A stretch of DNA of 64,000 nt from positions 47,879,389 through 47,943,388 of the forward strand of contig NC_091929.1 in NCBI RefSeq assembly GCF_041260155.1. The letters run 5' to 3'. Positions 1-12,459 of the stretch are shown here, piece after piece; within the stretch, counting starts at the first letter, position 1, and each line of letters starts with the position of its first letter. The notes beneath the pieces are model-generated. The model was not told the origin of the DNA. It worked only from the letters and a program-made list of their open reading frames with translations, and did no database searches. The position numbers and the translations under genes are program-made. Source of the DNA: Ptychodera flava. Lineage: Eukaryota > Hemichordata > Enteropneusta > Ptychoderidae.

Positions 1-980
1 GGCGGCCATATTGGATCGTATCACAAAACAAATTGAGGTGCATATGTATGACATAGGTCAATGTCCTTGTACCAACTTTGAATAAAATCGGTTGAGATAT
101 GCCTGAGTTATGGCTCTGTACATGAAAAAATCGTAACAAAATGGCCGCCTGGCGGCCATATTGGATCGTATCACAAAACAAATCAATGTGCATATGTATG
201 ACATAGGTCAATGTCCTTGTACCAATTTTGAATGAAATTGGTTGAGATATGCCTGAGTTATGGCTCTGTACATGAAACAATCGTAACAAAATGGCCGCCT
301 GGCGGCCATATTGGATCGTATCACAAAACAAAGTGATGTGCATAGCTATGACATTGGTCAATGTCCTTGTACCAACTTTGAATAAAATCTGTTGAAACAT
401 GCCTGAGTTATGGCTCTGTACATGAAAAAATCGTAATAAAATGGCCGCCTGGCGGCCATATTGGATCGTATCACAAAACAAATTGACGTGCATATGTATG
501 ACATAGGTCAATGTCCTTGTACCAATTTTGAATGAAATTGGTTGAGATATGCCTGAGTTATGGCTCTGTACATGAAAAAATCGTAACAAAATGGCCGCAG
601 GGCGGCCATATTGGATCGTATCACAAAAAGAATCGATGTGCATATCTATGACACTGGTCAATGTCCTTGTACCAACTTTGAATAAAATCAGTTGAAACAT
701 GCCTGAATTATGGCTCTGTACATGAAAAAATCGTAATAAAATGGCCGCCTGGCAGCCATATTGGATCGTATCACAAAACAAATCGACGTGCATCTGTATG
801 ACATATGAAGTAATCCTTGTACCAAGTTTGAATGAAATCGCTTCAGGCATCTCTGAGATATCTGCGTGAACGGACGGACGGACGGACGGACGCACGCACG
901 CACGGACGCACGGACGCACGCACACACGCACGGACATGACCAAACCTATAAGTCCCCCCGGACGGTGTCCGTGGGGACTA
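1..980 (+). mobile_element. Non-autonomous Helentron/pearl-like element (tandem core, microsatellite, hairpin)
   Basis: Six head-to-tail units start at 1, 151, 301, 451, 601 and 751. Each is exactly 150 bp and begins GGCGGCCATATTGGATCGTA (one base differs in the last). The last unit diverges near 810 and runs into a GGAC/GCAC microsatellite (about 868-935). A stem-loop follows: arms 951-963 and 967-979, 12 of 13 paired, loop GGT. Tandem core, ACGG-type microsatellite and 3' hairpin is the architecture described for bivalve pearl elements and Helentron-associated interspersed elements. The layout is seen directly; the class is inferred. The left end lies outside the window. The open frame at 688-927 on the minus strand only reads the repeat. 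Confidence 0.55.
951..979. repeat. Terminal hairpin of the 150-bp-unit element
   Basis: Inverted arms AGTCCCCCCGGAC and GTCCGTGGGGACT enclose a 3-base loop, with one mismatch. It closes the element and is followed by TAATAA, so it probably marks the 3' boundary. Confidence 0.75.
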
Positions 981-1990
981 ATAAAGCAGTTCAAACATTA
1001 AAGTGAGGCTTGTGGTGAATTATCGGCCAAAAACTGCACAATACAAGAATGTAGCTGAATAGACAACAACTTAAAATGTTTTCTATCGAGTCTTGCATAA
1101 AATCTCCCATTTGGGTTTTTGTATAGTCACAATATCTCTACAATTCTGATCGGGTTAAGTGTGATCTGCTGCTAACGTAAATCTATTGAACAGTAAATTT
1201 GAGATCCAGTGTTGCACAGGACATAAAATATCACATTAGAAACGTGGCGATTCAAAATTTAGACTGAAGGGGTGTCATTTGCCATATTGTCAGATATTTA
1301 TATGAAGATGTCACGCACAATGTGAAGCTGTCACGCATGACGAGATGTGGCAATGTCCTGATAAATGTTGCAAGTTTCCATATATTTTACACTGAAAGCA
1401 CAAAATTTGACATTTGACGCACCTGTAATTCCCATTTATTCAAAACCAAGTCAAATTGCCAATCTTGTAGTTTTATAGGAATGGCATGACAGCTTTAGGT
1501 TCAACATTACGTGGCCGTCTTGATGGTAAATTAGCCAGTATAGAACTCTGTTAAATTTCACCGCACACTGCCAGGTTTCAGATAATGCTGCTGTGATTCT
1601 CAAGGGGCAAATTATGAGACACGCTGAGTAATTTGCTCGCTACAAATTGTCTTAGAGCCTGTGGGAACATTAGTTTTATAGTAAAACAAAATTAGAGAGT
1701 CCAAACTTCACCTAGGGCATGGTGATTTCTGCTTCTAGCTACAAACATCAATTGTTATTATCCCATTCATAAACTTTTAGTAGAACTGATCAGTTTCCCG
1801 TAATTGCACTTATTTCTGTTTCTACATTTTCTGGCACAGTTTTTTGCACCTTTCTAGGTTTACTGTTCCACTGTTTGCTTTTGTGCTACTTGTATACACT
1901 CATCTACATTTTAATGTGTTTGACTGAAGGACAGCGCCATAGCTCTGACTGGATACTGGACGGTTAGGAAAATGTATGGATGAATGGAAG
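981..1990. other. Intergenic, nothing recognised
   Basis: AT-rich unique-looking sequence without a convincing exon, RNA gene or repeat. Confidence 0.5.
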
Positions 1991-2000
1991 CAAAGATGAT

Positions 2001-2100
2001 GCATGGATGGATGGATGAATGGATATATGGACATTGGATATTGATGGATGGATGGATGGGTGGATGGATGGATGGATGGATGGATGGATGGATGGATGGT
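2001..2100. repeat. (GGAT)n microsatellite
   Basis: Tetranucleotide GGAT repeat, interrupted near 2018-2045 and clean from 2043 to 2098. The His/Pro/Ser-rich open frames across it are artefacts of the repeat. Confidence 0.95.
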
Positions 2101-2383
2101 AGGTTGTTTGGTTTGTTGGTATTCTCCAAGGAGAGATAAAAGTTTGACATTGTGTTTCAAGAGAAGATCAAATGAATTGGGAATGTGTTATGGGAATTGG
2201 GACAACCTGGATAGGGTAGACAAATCACACAATTGTATGTGCAGTAGTAATAAATGTAAAAAGATCATAAAATAGATCAAAAATTAACAGGACAAAGAAG
2301 TAAAAGTACACATGAGTGATGGAGGGTAGGATAGGCAGAGATGAATGATGGAAGGGCTGGTAGGCTGGATGATGGAAGACAGA

Positions 2384-2503
2384 GTAGGGTAGGGTAGGGT
2401 AGGGTAGGGTAGGGTAGGGTAGGGTAGGGTAGGGTAGGGTAGGGTAGGGTAGGGTAGGGTAGGGTAAGGTAGGGTAGGGTAGGGTAGGGTAAGGTAAGGT
2501 AAG
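2384..2503. repeat. (AGGGT)n pentanucleotide microsatellite
   Basis: About 23 copies of AGGGT, with AAGGT variants at the right end. The period is 5, not the 6 of animal TTAGGG telomere repeats, so this is an internal satellite. Flanking sequence contains GATG-rich degenerate repeats. Confidence 0.95.
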
Positions 2504-2704
2504 ACAAATGACAATATATGAAGATGACACAGTCATTGTATCCTGAAGATGGATAGTTGAATGCACAGACTGATTACTAGAGACTTGATGATGGATATCA
2601 ACTGTTGACACTGAGATGGTAACACATGCACGAACACCCTAAATGATTCCACTCACAAACAGACATGTCACATACAGACAATGAAGTCAGCATACAGCAG
2701 ATAT

Positions 2705-3417
2705 GCAACATACAGTACAATACAATACAATAATAACTTTATTGACATTATTCCCTCAAAGGTGAACATAGTCAAGAACTAATACTACAAAAATAAGAAA
2801 AGGATACTTATCAAAAAATAATAAATATATATATATATATATATATATAAATATAAGATATAACTTTATGGAGAATATGAAATGTTGGGTAATCTTAAAA
2901 AACATCTGTTTCTTGGATAAATGTTGTGAGGTATATCATGCTATCTGTATTGCTCATTATGTAGCAAAATTTGGCTTGCAAATCCCAGTTGTTGAAGTTT
3001 TCATTGTTGACTGCTATCGAGTCTAAATTTTTGTCGTGATTGTGTATGACATGGACAACACATGATATAATGAAATTCGTCTTCAACTGAGTTAGTATCA
3101 CACCTATTACAAATTCTGTCCTCAGCTTTTAGTTTTGGTCTCATGTGTCTACCTTTCTCAATCATCAGATTATGGTCACTTATTCTCAGCTTGGTAATGT
3201 ATTTTCTGTCATTTTTATCCTTGATACAGCTTAAATACTTTTCCATTTTAAAATCTGTTTTAAACTTTCTATAAATGCGTAATTTGTTATTCTCTCCTGA
3301 TGATGTCTTTTCTGCATTAACTTCATTTTTCCATTTTAGAATGTAGTCATTACTTATCTTATCTGTTACAGTAATCAATGATAGCCAAAGACAGCCTGCA
3401 AGGATTAAACCAAACAC
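2705..3417 (-). pseudogene. LINE (non-LTR retrotransposon) 3' end, frameshifted
   Basis: The minus strand encodes the cysteine-rich C-terminal tail typical of invertebrate LINE reverse transcriptase polyproteins. An open frame from 3417 carries LRISDHNLMIEKGRH, then a zinc-knuckle-like ICNRCDTN...EDEFHYIMCCP. The frame is lost near 3040-3060, and the homologous tail continues in another frame to about 2898 (AKFCYIMSN). The element ends in an AATAAAG signal and (TTGTA)n near 2707-2745 (read on the minus strand), a usual microsatellite-like LINE 3' end. The reverse transcriptase and endonuclease parts are absent, so this is a 5'-truncated dead copy. Clade assignment (CR1/L2-like or other) needs a search. 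Confidence 0.7.
2826..2849. repeat. (AT)n microsatellite
   Basis: Uninterrupted TA/AT dinucleotide run inside the LINE 3' untranslated region. Confidence 0.9.
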
Positions 3418-3860
3418 ACTTTTTTACAATCCTCAAACACAGTTGAACTTTGAAGTTCCACAATCATACTCTGTGTACACAGAGATAAAAACATTTTAAA
3501 TTAGAAAACTTTTGAAAAATGATTTTCCTTATAAAATAGGTACGATATGCTCCTTGTAATACAATGATGTAAAAGGCTAAAAAAGCATTCAGGATTGAAC
3601 ACAAATTATAGATGTAATTTTGACAGAGCTGACTTTGCCTCAACCTATGCGGTATATGTCATCAATAAAAACTGTTTTAGGAGACGGTGAATAGCAGTAT
3701 CAGTCTCTCACACATAGATGGATGATGTCATCGTTATCCTGACTGTTTTGGAAACTTAAAACAACTGACTGAGATTGACAGATTTGATTGACAGAAAGCT
3801 GAGAAACACTCCTGAGGGTTCTAAGTTACATCTGATAAACCAATGGGTAATAATGAATCT
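3418..3860. other. Intergenic, nothing recognised
   Basis: No convincing exon or repeat before the 39-bp minisatellite begins. Confidence 0.5.
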
Positions 3861-3867
3861 TTTGTCA

Positions 3868-4770
3868 TTTCATCTATGCTTTTCTACAGTGAGCTAGGGA
3901 TTGTCGTTTCATCTATGCTTTTCCACAGTGAGCTAGGGATTGTAATTTCATCTATGGTTTTCTACAGTGAGCTAGGGATTGTCATTTCATGTACAAAACT
4001 GGTTTTCTATAGTGAGCTAGGGATTGTCATTTCATCTATGGTTTTCTGCAGTGAGCTAGGGATTGTCATTTCATCTATGGTTTTCTACAGTGAGCTAGGG
4101 ATTGTCATTTCATCTATGCTTTTCGCCATGGCTGTGAAAACAGCAGCCATTTGCAACTATTAGTATGAAGAATTTAATCTTCAATTTATTTTTGTGAGTA
4201 TTTTGTAAATATTGTATTATTTATTTCATGTCTGTACTTGTGTGATGGATAACTTTATTGAGAGCTAGGTGTTCTCCTTGCATTTGGGCCCAAGGCCTTG
4301 AAACGCAATAAACTACTTACTTACTTATCTATGCTTTTCTATAGTGAGCTAGGGATTGTCATTTCATCTATGCTTTTCTACAGTGAGCTACAGATTGTCA
4401 TTTCATCTATGGTTTTCTGCAGTGAGCTAGGGATTGTCATTTCATCTATGGTTTTCTACAGTGAGCTAGGGATTGTCATTTCATCTATGGTTTTCTGCAG
4501 TGAGCTAGGGATTGTCATTTCATCTATGGTTTTCAGCAGTGAGCTAGGGATTGTCATTTCATGTACAAAACTGGTTTTCTATAGTGAGCTTGGGATTGTC
4601 ATTTCATCTATGCTTTTCTACAGTGAGCTAGAGATTGTCATTTCATGTACAAAACTGGTTTTCTATAGTGAGCTTGGGATTGTCATTTCATCTATGCTTT
4701 TCTACAGTGAGCTAGAGATTGTCATTTCATGTACAAAACTGGTTTTCTTCAGTGAGCTGTGGACTGATCC
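3868..4770 (+). repeat. 39/45-bp minisatellite, interrupted
   Basis: Tandem units of 39 bp (core AGTGAGCTAGGGATTGTCAT) mix with 45-bp variants carrying a GTACAAAACTGG segment. Six copies lie left of a 202-bp insertion and about eleven to the right. Both unit lengths are multiples of three, so frames of 106 and 168 residues stay open (LFYSELGIVISSM repeated). With no known protein match, a non-coding satellite is the likelier reading. Confidence 0.9.
4125..4326 (+). mobile_element. 5'-truncated retroposon with 13-bp target-site duplication
   Basis: A 202-bp segment interrupts the minisatellite. It ends in AATAAA followed by (ACTT)n, as LINE 3' ends do. The 13 bases ATCTATGCTTTTC occur at 4112-4124 and again at 4327-4339. 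The array phase steps back by exactly these bases across the insert, as expected for a target-site duplication made by target-primed reverse transcription. The insert is too short to encode proteins of its own. Confidence 0.75.
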
Positions 4771-4800
4771 ATGTACACTCTGGAGACAACACTGTCTAAT

Positions 4801-7800
4801 TTAATACTTGGATCTCTAATGCTCTCATTGTTTCTTCTAAATTTGTGAACAATTTTCTTTAATTTTTAAACATTTCACATTTTCTGTTCCTAATTTTCTG
4901 CATTTACAGCTTTTTGAGAATTAACGTATGTGCGTGGGTTTTCTTGGTCTATCAAGTGCTGGAAAATATGGTTGGTTCTATTCTAAAGTTTTGGTAAAAA
5001 TGTACCTGGGACAAAAGCAAAGTTCAAATGAAACAATGATATGTATTAAATATTTCAAGGAAGAAACTCTTTGATACGCATCAGTGACTTTGAATCAAAC
5101 AAGAATTACTGCAAATGTACCATCTAGAGGTACATGGGAGTTAAAAAGCTAACATGCTCTGTGAAAATTTACATTTTACTGCTCTTGCTTTCATATTTCT
5201 TTCAAACATGTAAAGGAAAGAACCTTTAATTTCATGAGAAAATATGACAAAAAAGTGTGGCTTACAAATACAGTATTAATATAGGGAACATTAATAAGGT
5301 AAACAGACATATTAACATATTGTCTGAGAGATGACCTTCAGAATACAGAGGTCAAGTATACTGTACAGATAGATATTGGCAAGCTGCCAAGAATATTTGC
5401 AAAAACTCATACAAATTCACTTGTCCTTTGTATTCCATATTGATGGGAAGAAAATATTAAATTTTATGAACCCTATATTGTCACACATCATAGCAACTGC
5501 CTTCATCAACAATGTGCATCACTTTTTTCCACTGGTACCATTTATTGAACTTTTACATTACATTGACAATTTTATGATTTCTGTCATATTCTTTTATCAT
5601 ATTTCAAAACAAACACATGTAGCATTGAAGTTCCATGACAGGAATAATATTAATATGTACCATCTTCTAACAATTTTATAATTTTATTTGTGCTAATCAT
5701 CCGCCACACAGTAATTAAACAGGTTGCTTTCATCATTATACAGTATGTGTCAGTTTTCATTGTTTTTCTGATATTAGTAATACCACAGGAAACTTGTGAG
5801 TTGCCAAACGGCCATTAATTCTCCTGTATTCTTTTTGATAAAATTGTTACTTTTACACTGTAGAGGAATGTCTGCTACACATCACAAACTGTTACATTAC
5901 AATGTAGATACATTATTTTGCCCTTGAATAAAAAATTCTTAACAATGTAGGAATAATAATTTTTGTTACTGTGTATATGAACTGTTTGTTATTATTTTGT
6001 AAAAGTATATGTTATAATGTCAAATATGTGGGACAGTGTGCAGTATGTTGTGTCAAATATAAATGATAATATATTATACTGTAAAATATATGTGATAAAA
6101 TACTGTAAATGTGATAGAGTATAGGAAGCCACATAGCATTCAGCAGGTATAACAAAATAATGAGTTTATCGATTTGCATGATCATGTTTTATATTTTATC
6201 TCATATCACTTTCCTTTAAAATTTCTTTCTTTCATAGTACAGTATGAACAGTTACTGAAGTTATATTCTCCAAATTTCTGTGCTCATCCTTAAATCTCAA
6301 GTGATATTTGATTAAATGTTATTAATATCCCTTCTTTATTTCAGTTGCTTATAAACCTGCTAGAAGGACTCATAGTATTGAAAGCTTTGCATTTTTTTGT
6401 CCAAATTATTCTTTTCCAGACATTGGGCTTCACTATCATCTATCAAAGATGGTATCACAACTTGTCTTATCAGTCACAATCATACTCTCACTGGCAACTG
6501 CATGTAAGAAAACAGACTACTTATTACAACTTAAATTCTAAAGCTTATTTTTAGAATCGGCCAGAGTACAGTTAACACAAATTCTTATTTTGTATTTTGC
6601 TTTTGTTGGTTGGTACACCTATCGATTGGACATTATAGTGTCAGAACTGCTCATTTACAATTTGTACATGGTGCATGATATCATCAGCATACTGATGCAA
6701 ATCACAGCTGCCTGCCCAGCACAAACATGGCTGAAATATTTTGTCAGGGTCAAAGGTCAATTCAATGCCTTCACCATGATAGGTTGATAGTTTGAACATC
6801 AAGATTCTCATTTGCATAAAAACCAATATGGGTAACCATAATTTTTTTGCACAGGGGATAAAAATGACATAAACAGCAGCTTATCCCTGTAGAAAGACTA
6901 CTATTTTGTGTGATATCCATGTATCTCTTTTTCATCCTACATTTCTGAACATTTATTTAAATAATAATGCTGACAGACAGCCAAGATTATGAATTGCAGC
7001 ACCTTAGGTTGCCATCAGTACATTGTTACATGGATTCCATCAGTACATTGTGGCAGACATATGTCTGGCTTTGGTTACCATAGTAACATACTGACAGCAA
7101 GAACTAGGAAGAAAATGAAAATCTTGACATGAATTGGAACTCTTAAAAATGTCTTGACTGACTACATTTCCTGACAATATCCAGAATGCATTATCAACCT
7201 CACAAAAGTAATAAATGAATTTTGTAACATGCAAATTTATCTCTGTAATCTTGAAATGAAATGTTAAATATTTTGTTAGCATTGCTTACACCAAGATGAG
7301 TCAGAATGATGTCATGCAACTCTGTGCATTATGTGGACTTGGATTTGGTGCAAGGTTTTTCTCATACATGTATTCATGTGATCAATATACGTTTCAAAGC
7401 TTACATTTTGTATGACAGAGTATTGCAATGTTACAGGGAAATAAGACTAACAAACACAAATATATATTTGGGCTGTGTCACTCCAAATTAAAGTTTTGGG
7501 ATTAATATTAATACATACAGATTAAAGAAGATTACTGTTTTGGCATGCATTTTAGTTCAAATTAATTCTTTATCATGAAGTTTGCATGTTACACATTCTT
7601 CACACAGAGTAAAAATCTATAATCACCTTTACAAGTACCAAGTCATGTAATATACATATAAATCTGCATAACACCTGCTATATAACAATGTTGGCAAATG
7701 TGATTGGACGGCAAATTAACAAAGAATGCACCTTGGGACAGATATTTAGACTCTGTAACTTTTTCAATTCTTTTCAGATCTACCACTTGTAGGGGTTCAT

Positions 7801-7850
7801 TTTGAAGCCTTTTGAGTAAAAAAAAGTTTCACTTGCTTAGCTTTGTTGGA
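4801..7850. other. Long AT-rich stretch without recognised genes
   Basis: Open frames here are all under about 105 codons and resemble no family I know. No convincing splice-bounded exon was seen. Confidence 0.45.
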
Positions 7851-7857
7851 AATCAAA

Positions 7858-7972
7858 AATTTTATTTTTCTTCATAGAGTTAACACAGGGATGGCCGCCA
7901 TTTTGAATTTCAATCAAAAATTTTACTTTTCTCCATAGAGTTAACACAGGGATGGCGGCCATTTTGAATTTC
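7858..7972. repeat. Tandem duplication of about 66 bp
   Basis: The segment with CATAGAGTTAACACAGGGATGG followed by a CCATTTTGAATTTCAA stretch occurs twice in a row (about 7874 and 7938), differing mainly by GGCCGCC against GGCGGCC. It is probably part of a larger interspersed repeat, whose borders were not found. Confidence 0.7.
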
Positions 7973-7989
7973 AAATATCGGTAAATCTT

Positions 7990-9600
7990 GGGTAATTTGT
8001 TTCTCTAGTTACCAAAATTTGCACGGTGACCCCCAATTTTATTCTTGATTTTGAAAGTGAATGGTTTTAAGATTCCTTGGGGTAAATTTCGGTTAGGCGC
8101 ATACTACCTTAACAACTGATTTGACATGTACGTGGCTTAAATGCTAGCGTTTACTTTTAATAGAAAACTGTGGAACACAGAGGACTATTTGAAGCAATTA
8201 ATGTAAGAAGTCAACGACACTAGCATTTTGTACCTTTTAAAGCTGCAATGTAGTGAATCATAGTGCAACACAAATGATGATAGACTTGTGACACAAATCC
8301 AATAATCACTAAAAGCAGCTGATGGAAAGCTGTGTTTGCGGGCGGAAATGTCAGCGTTCTGCCTGAATGGTGAAGCCTGGTAAGAGATTTTATGTCTACA
8401 ACACCACTAAGTACACATCAAATGGTATTATGCAAGTCAACGCTGACACTATACACAGTGATTGAGGTTTGTACGGATAGTACACACAGTCTTTGAAGTT
8501 TGTAGGGATACGTGGGAAAAGGAAACACAGTCAAGGGTCTGGAAAAACAAACACGGATGGAAGTGACAAAAGGATTTCAGGTACAAAACGTTGCCAAAAT
8601 TGATCCATCCAGGGTACTGTCTACATTGTTACCCAGAAACTCAAGGAAAACACAGTTGCCGGGACTGCCAAAGTGATGTGTCTCGTATAATGAAGCTTGT
8701 AAATCTGCTAAGAATACACACAGTTATGACAGATGTGAGGTTGGGTACTGTTTCTGTTGTTGATAGACCTGACAAAAATGTAAGGTTTACCCCGTACATT
8801 GGTATTTACAACAGTATTGTTGAGAAATTCTTGTCACAGCAAGGTGCTATTGTTACGTACAACTAAACAAAAATACACAAGGCAGTAATCTGGTTGCCTA
8901 GCTACCATCTCGGTTCTGAGAATTTATCTGAAATCTGATTACTTACAAGCTAAACTCCTTTTCAAAGGAAAATTTTTGCTGTATTTGAACACTGCAGTGA
9001 AGATAATTTTATTCCAAAGAGTAATTTACAGCAAAGTTGACCTTATCATATTCAGTAACTTTCTATTTAAAACACAAATATGCTGGATCTAACACAACTT
9101 CATTTTACATTATAATTATTTTATTATTATTGTTAATGTTGTTGTTATTATTATAATTATTTTTTATTGGTTTAAGGCTAATTTACATATTAAAAAGACA
9201 AAAACATATGAAACGAAAAATGCAAAACATACACACAATTACTGAGTTAATAATGAATAGTCCTATGTTTCCACAAATTAAAAATAACATCGGAATCAGT
9301 TCACATAGATGTATATAATAATTTGACAAACATTTACAGAAAGTCTACACCAGCTTAGGATGGAGACAGGAAAAATTCAAGATGTCTCCAGCTACAAAAT
9401 TGTGACTCATACACACATCACATTTAAGATTAAAAATTTAACCACATTGCATTATTGTTAGCCACTTTCAATTTAGCAATGTCTACATATATTGCAATAT
9501 CTATATTTTACTGTGCTGTACCTTGGACCTGGTGGATTGAATCAACTCTAAATGACAAATAGTTTCCAATGATGGCTACAATACTGTTCTATCTAACGAC
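7990..9600. other. Intergenic; one unrecognised small open frame
   Basis: An open frame on the plus strand (8591-8866, 91 codons) has a cysteine-rich start (CLHCYP...CRDCQSD) but no family I recognise and no clear splice context. It is left as unsupported. AT-rich low-complexity sequence lies at 9113-9170. Confidence 0.35.
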
Positions 9601-9612
9601 ATGACATTTCCC

Positions 9613-9677
9613 ACAGCATACATTTACCCTACACACAGCATACATTTACCCTACACACAGCATACATTTACCCTACA
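9613..9677. repeat. 22-bp tandem repeat, three copies
   Basis: Three near-identical units CACAGCATACATTTACCCTA follow one another. Confidence 0.85.
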
Positions 9678-9689
9678 CATGCATGCTTG

Positions 9690-11520
9690 CATGTGACAGA
9701 TTTTTTAATGTCAGACATTTGACTTGAGCTCCATGTAAAAACATTTAAAAATCACCTTAGATACCGCAACTTCAATCTTCTGTTTGGGGCCACATGGCGA
9801 CAATGTTAGGTACACATCAGACAGATCAGACAATTTTGAGCACACATCAGATGACAATATCGAGTACACATCAAACTCTGAACAGCCAGATGACTGTCAC
9901 ACCCTCGTGATGTTGCCAGTCTTCAAGATCATGCTCTGTGAAAGATTTCTTCTCAAACACATGCAAGTACTCTCACAAGATGCTTTCAAGAATATCAACT
10001 GCACCCTTCAAAACTATGATAACCCTTGTACATCTCTGTGTGTATTCTGTGTGCATTGGTGTCCAGGATCTGCTTATCACATGCACAGCTTTGGAAGACT
10101 TACAAAATCTGTAATATTTTATTAGTGGCTATACTAATACTACAACTGACATAGAAGGACCTGTGATTACCAAGGTGGTACAAACATTTGCAAACAACTG
10201 TTCATTATAAGAAAAAAATTACAACAGAAAACTGTGGAAATGTTCCCGGAACTCAATTTGAAATGTTACTAATGCCTCATTGAGACTGCATCTTCCATGG
10301 AAGCCACGCCATAACTTTGCAACTTTGTGCTCAACCATTTTTGCAACTTTTGGGTTTTTCAACTTTACCACAACACACCTTTCTTTGGGCGGTAGCGGTA
10401 GTTGTGAAAAATATATGCAGCAAATCAGGAAGGAAAGTTGCACTAAAAATCTACAACGTGCAATGAAATGTTCATTAGAATGCATGTAGTGTTTGTTTTG
10501 GCATAACATACATGTATCACTGGTTAAAACCAAATTTGGCAATAAATCAATCACTGGTATAAACAATCACAAAATAAATTGAATTACTTATGAATATAAC
10601 CAGTAATTACAGATTTGCATATATACTGCAAGCCATGACTACAGTACTTAGTAACTGACAATCAATAACTTTGAATTATCAGCTTGTGTTCCTAGTAATA
10701 AACAGAGCTACAAATTGACAACAATGTAGCAATACAAGTCAAATTTTCTCAAAGTATGGTTATTATGCCATGCATTGTGCAAAAGATTCAACTAAATTTG
10801 TTTTCAATGCCAGGATTTTTCTGGAACACATCCATGACTTTTTACAAATTTCAAGTTCAGTTTAAATTATTTGTTGATTTTGCTGCCTGGAGTGTTTTTT
10901 ATTCAGAACAAAATGCGTTTGTTATTCCAGACTGATTTGCAAAAAAATTCATAAAGCTTCCATCTGAATTTAGATATTCACATCACAAAAAACATTTGAA
11001 TAGAATAAGATATGCTAATGTTCATTGTTCCAGAAGGCATTTAAGACTATCTCCAACACATACACTGTACAAGTATCTCATATTGAGGATCGGGTCAAAA
11101 CCTCATAGACTGACACCCCCTGCTCTAACTCAGCAACTCCTTATAGACACACATTTAAATAGGTGTGACACCCCCTGTTCTTTCATATACATGTGCTGTA
11201 TGGTACTTCAAACCTCTTGTATAAACATGCAGGCTAAAGCACAACATAATCAGTCTGATAATGGGTGGTAACTATTGTATCTATCAGTGCTGATTGGATT
11301 TAAAGGACTGAAAAATAGATCTTGGCAAGAGGTTGTTAAAACGTATGGAGAACACCGAGATCAACATATGCATTGCTATAATGCTAACGTAATATTTTTT
11401 GCTGCCACATTTGCAAAACCTAATATTCACATGAACACCAAGTGACAAGATTTGGAAAAAAATTATGTTCTGCCGAAGGCTTGAGTCAAAAGCAAAGCTC
11501 AGTCGGTATTAAACAACATT
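9690..11520. other. Intergenic, nothing recognised
   Basis: Open frames at 9784-10125 (plus) and 10219-10566 (minus) have no recognised homology and no clear exon borders. Confidence 0.4.
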
Positions 11521-11525
11521 TCCCG

Positions 11526-11738
11526 GACACTAGAATTTCACATGGTCAGAGTTTACGGTGTTGTTTTCTGTCACACTAGAATTTCACATGGTCAGAGTTT
11601 ACGGTGTTGTTTTCTGTGACACTAGAATTTCACATGGTCAGAGTTTACGGTGTTGTTTTCTGTGACACTAGAATTTCACATGGTCAGAGTTTACGGTGTT
11701 GTTTTCTGTGACACTAGAATTTCACATGGTCAGAGTTT
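11526..11738. repeat. 46-bp minisatellite, about 4.6 copies
   Basis: Units start at 11526, 11572, 11618, 11664 and 11710 (GACACTAGAATTTCACATGG...). They are almost identical, so the array is young. The unit length is not a multiple of three. Confidence 0.95.
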
Positions 11739-12025
11739 AAAACTGGTAATTGTTTGGAGACACTTGCAAAATGCCAAACCTTGGACGGCAGAAGAAAATT
11801 TATGAACTAATATTTTAGACCATATAGCATCCTACCGTATAAGAGTACATCCACTGACTTATTATACTTTTCCATGAATTTTTATACTTTTCCAGGGATA
11901 ATGATGTCAATACTTTTCATCAGTAAACTGACAACACATCGCACTTATCTGTTGCTCTAATACAATTCAGTAAATAATAATTGTATTATGTCACAATATT
12001 TTTGTTGAGCTTTTTGAATGTAGAA

Positions 12026-12452
12026 GGTTTATGGCCTGGGAACATAGAAAGTATATTGCTTGGGAATATAGAAAGTATATTGCCTTTGAATATAGAAAGT
12101 ATATTGCTGGGGAATATAGAAAGTATATTGCCTTTGAATATAGAAAGTATATTGCCTGGGAATATACTAAGTATATTGCCTTTGAATATAGAAAGTATAT
12201 TGCTGGGGAATATAGAAAGTATATTGCCTGGGAATATAGAAAGTATATTGCCTTTGAATATAGAAAGTATATTGCTTGGGAATATAGAAATTATATTGCC
12301 TTTGAATTTAGAAAGTATATTGCTTGGGAATATAGAAAGTATATTGCCTGGGAATATAAAAAGTATATTGCCTTTGAATATAGAAAGTATATTGCCTGGG
12401 AATATAGAAAGTATATTGCCTTTGAATATAGAAAGTATATTGCCTGGGAACC
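12026..12452. repeat. 24-bp minisatellite with alternating variants
   Basis: About 18 units of 24 bp. Two variants, TTTGAATATAGAAAGTATAT and TGGGAATATAGAAAGTATAT, are mixed and often alternate. Since 24 is a multiple of three, two frames stay open (179 and 148 codons: EYRKYIAF/W and NIESILPL/G). Two overlapping frames open at once argue that the repeat itself, and not coding selection, keeps them open. Confidence 0.95.
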
Positions 12453-12459
12453 AGGTAGC

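Noticed and set aside
2384..2503. Telomere-like G-rich repeat
   Set aside because: The period is five (AGGGT), not TTAGGG, and unique sequence lies on both sides.
3843..4804. Repeat proteins of 106 and 168 residues
   Set aside because: Frames exist only because the minisatellite units are multiples of three; no start context, splice site or family match supports them.
8591..8866. Small cysteine-rich gene
   Set aside because: No homology, no splice context and no upstream signal; too weak to call.
10219..10566. A downstream PDE3 exon or other minus-strand exon
   Set aside because: The residues do not match PDE3 and no acceptor/donor pair bounds a conserved segment.
11526..11738. CRISPR-like array
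   Set aside because: The units are directly tandem with no unique spacers, and the genome is animal.
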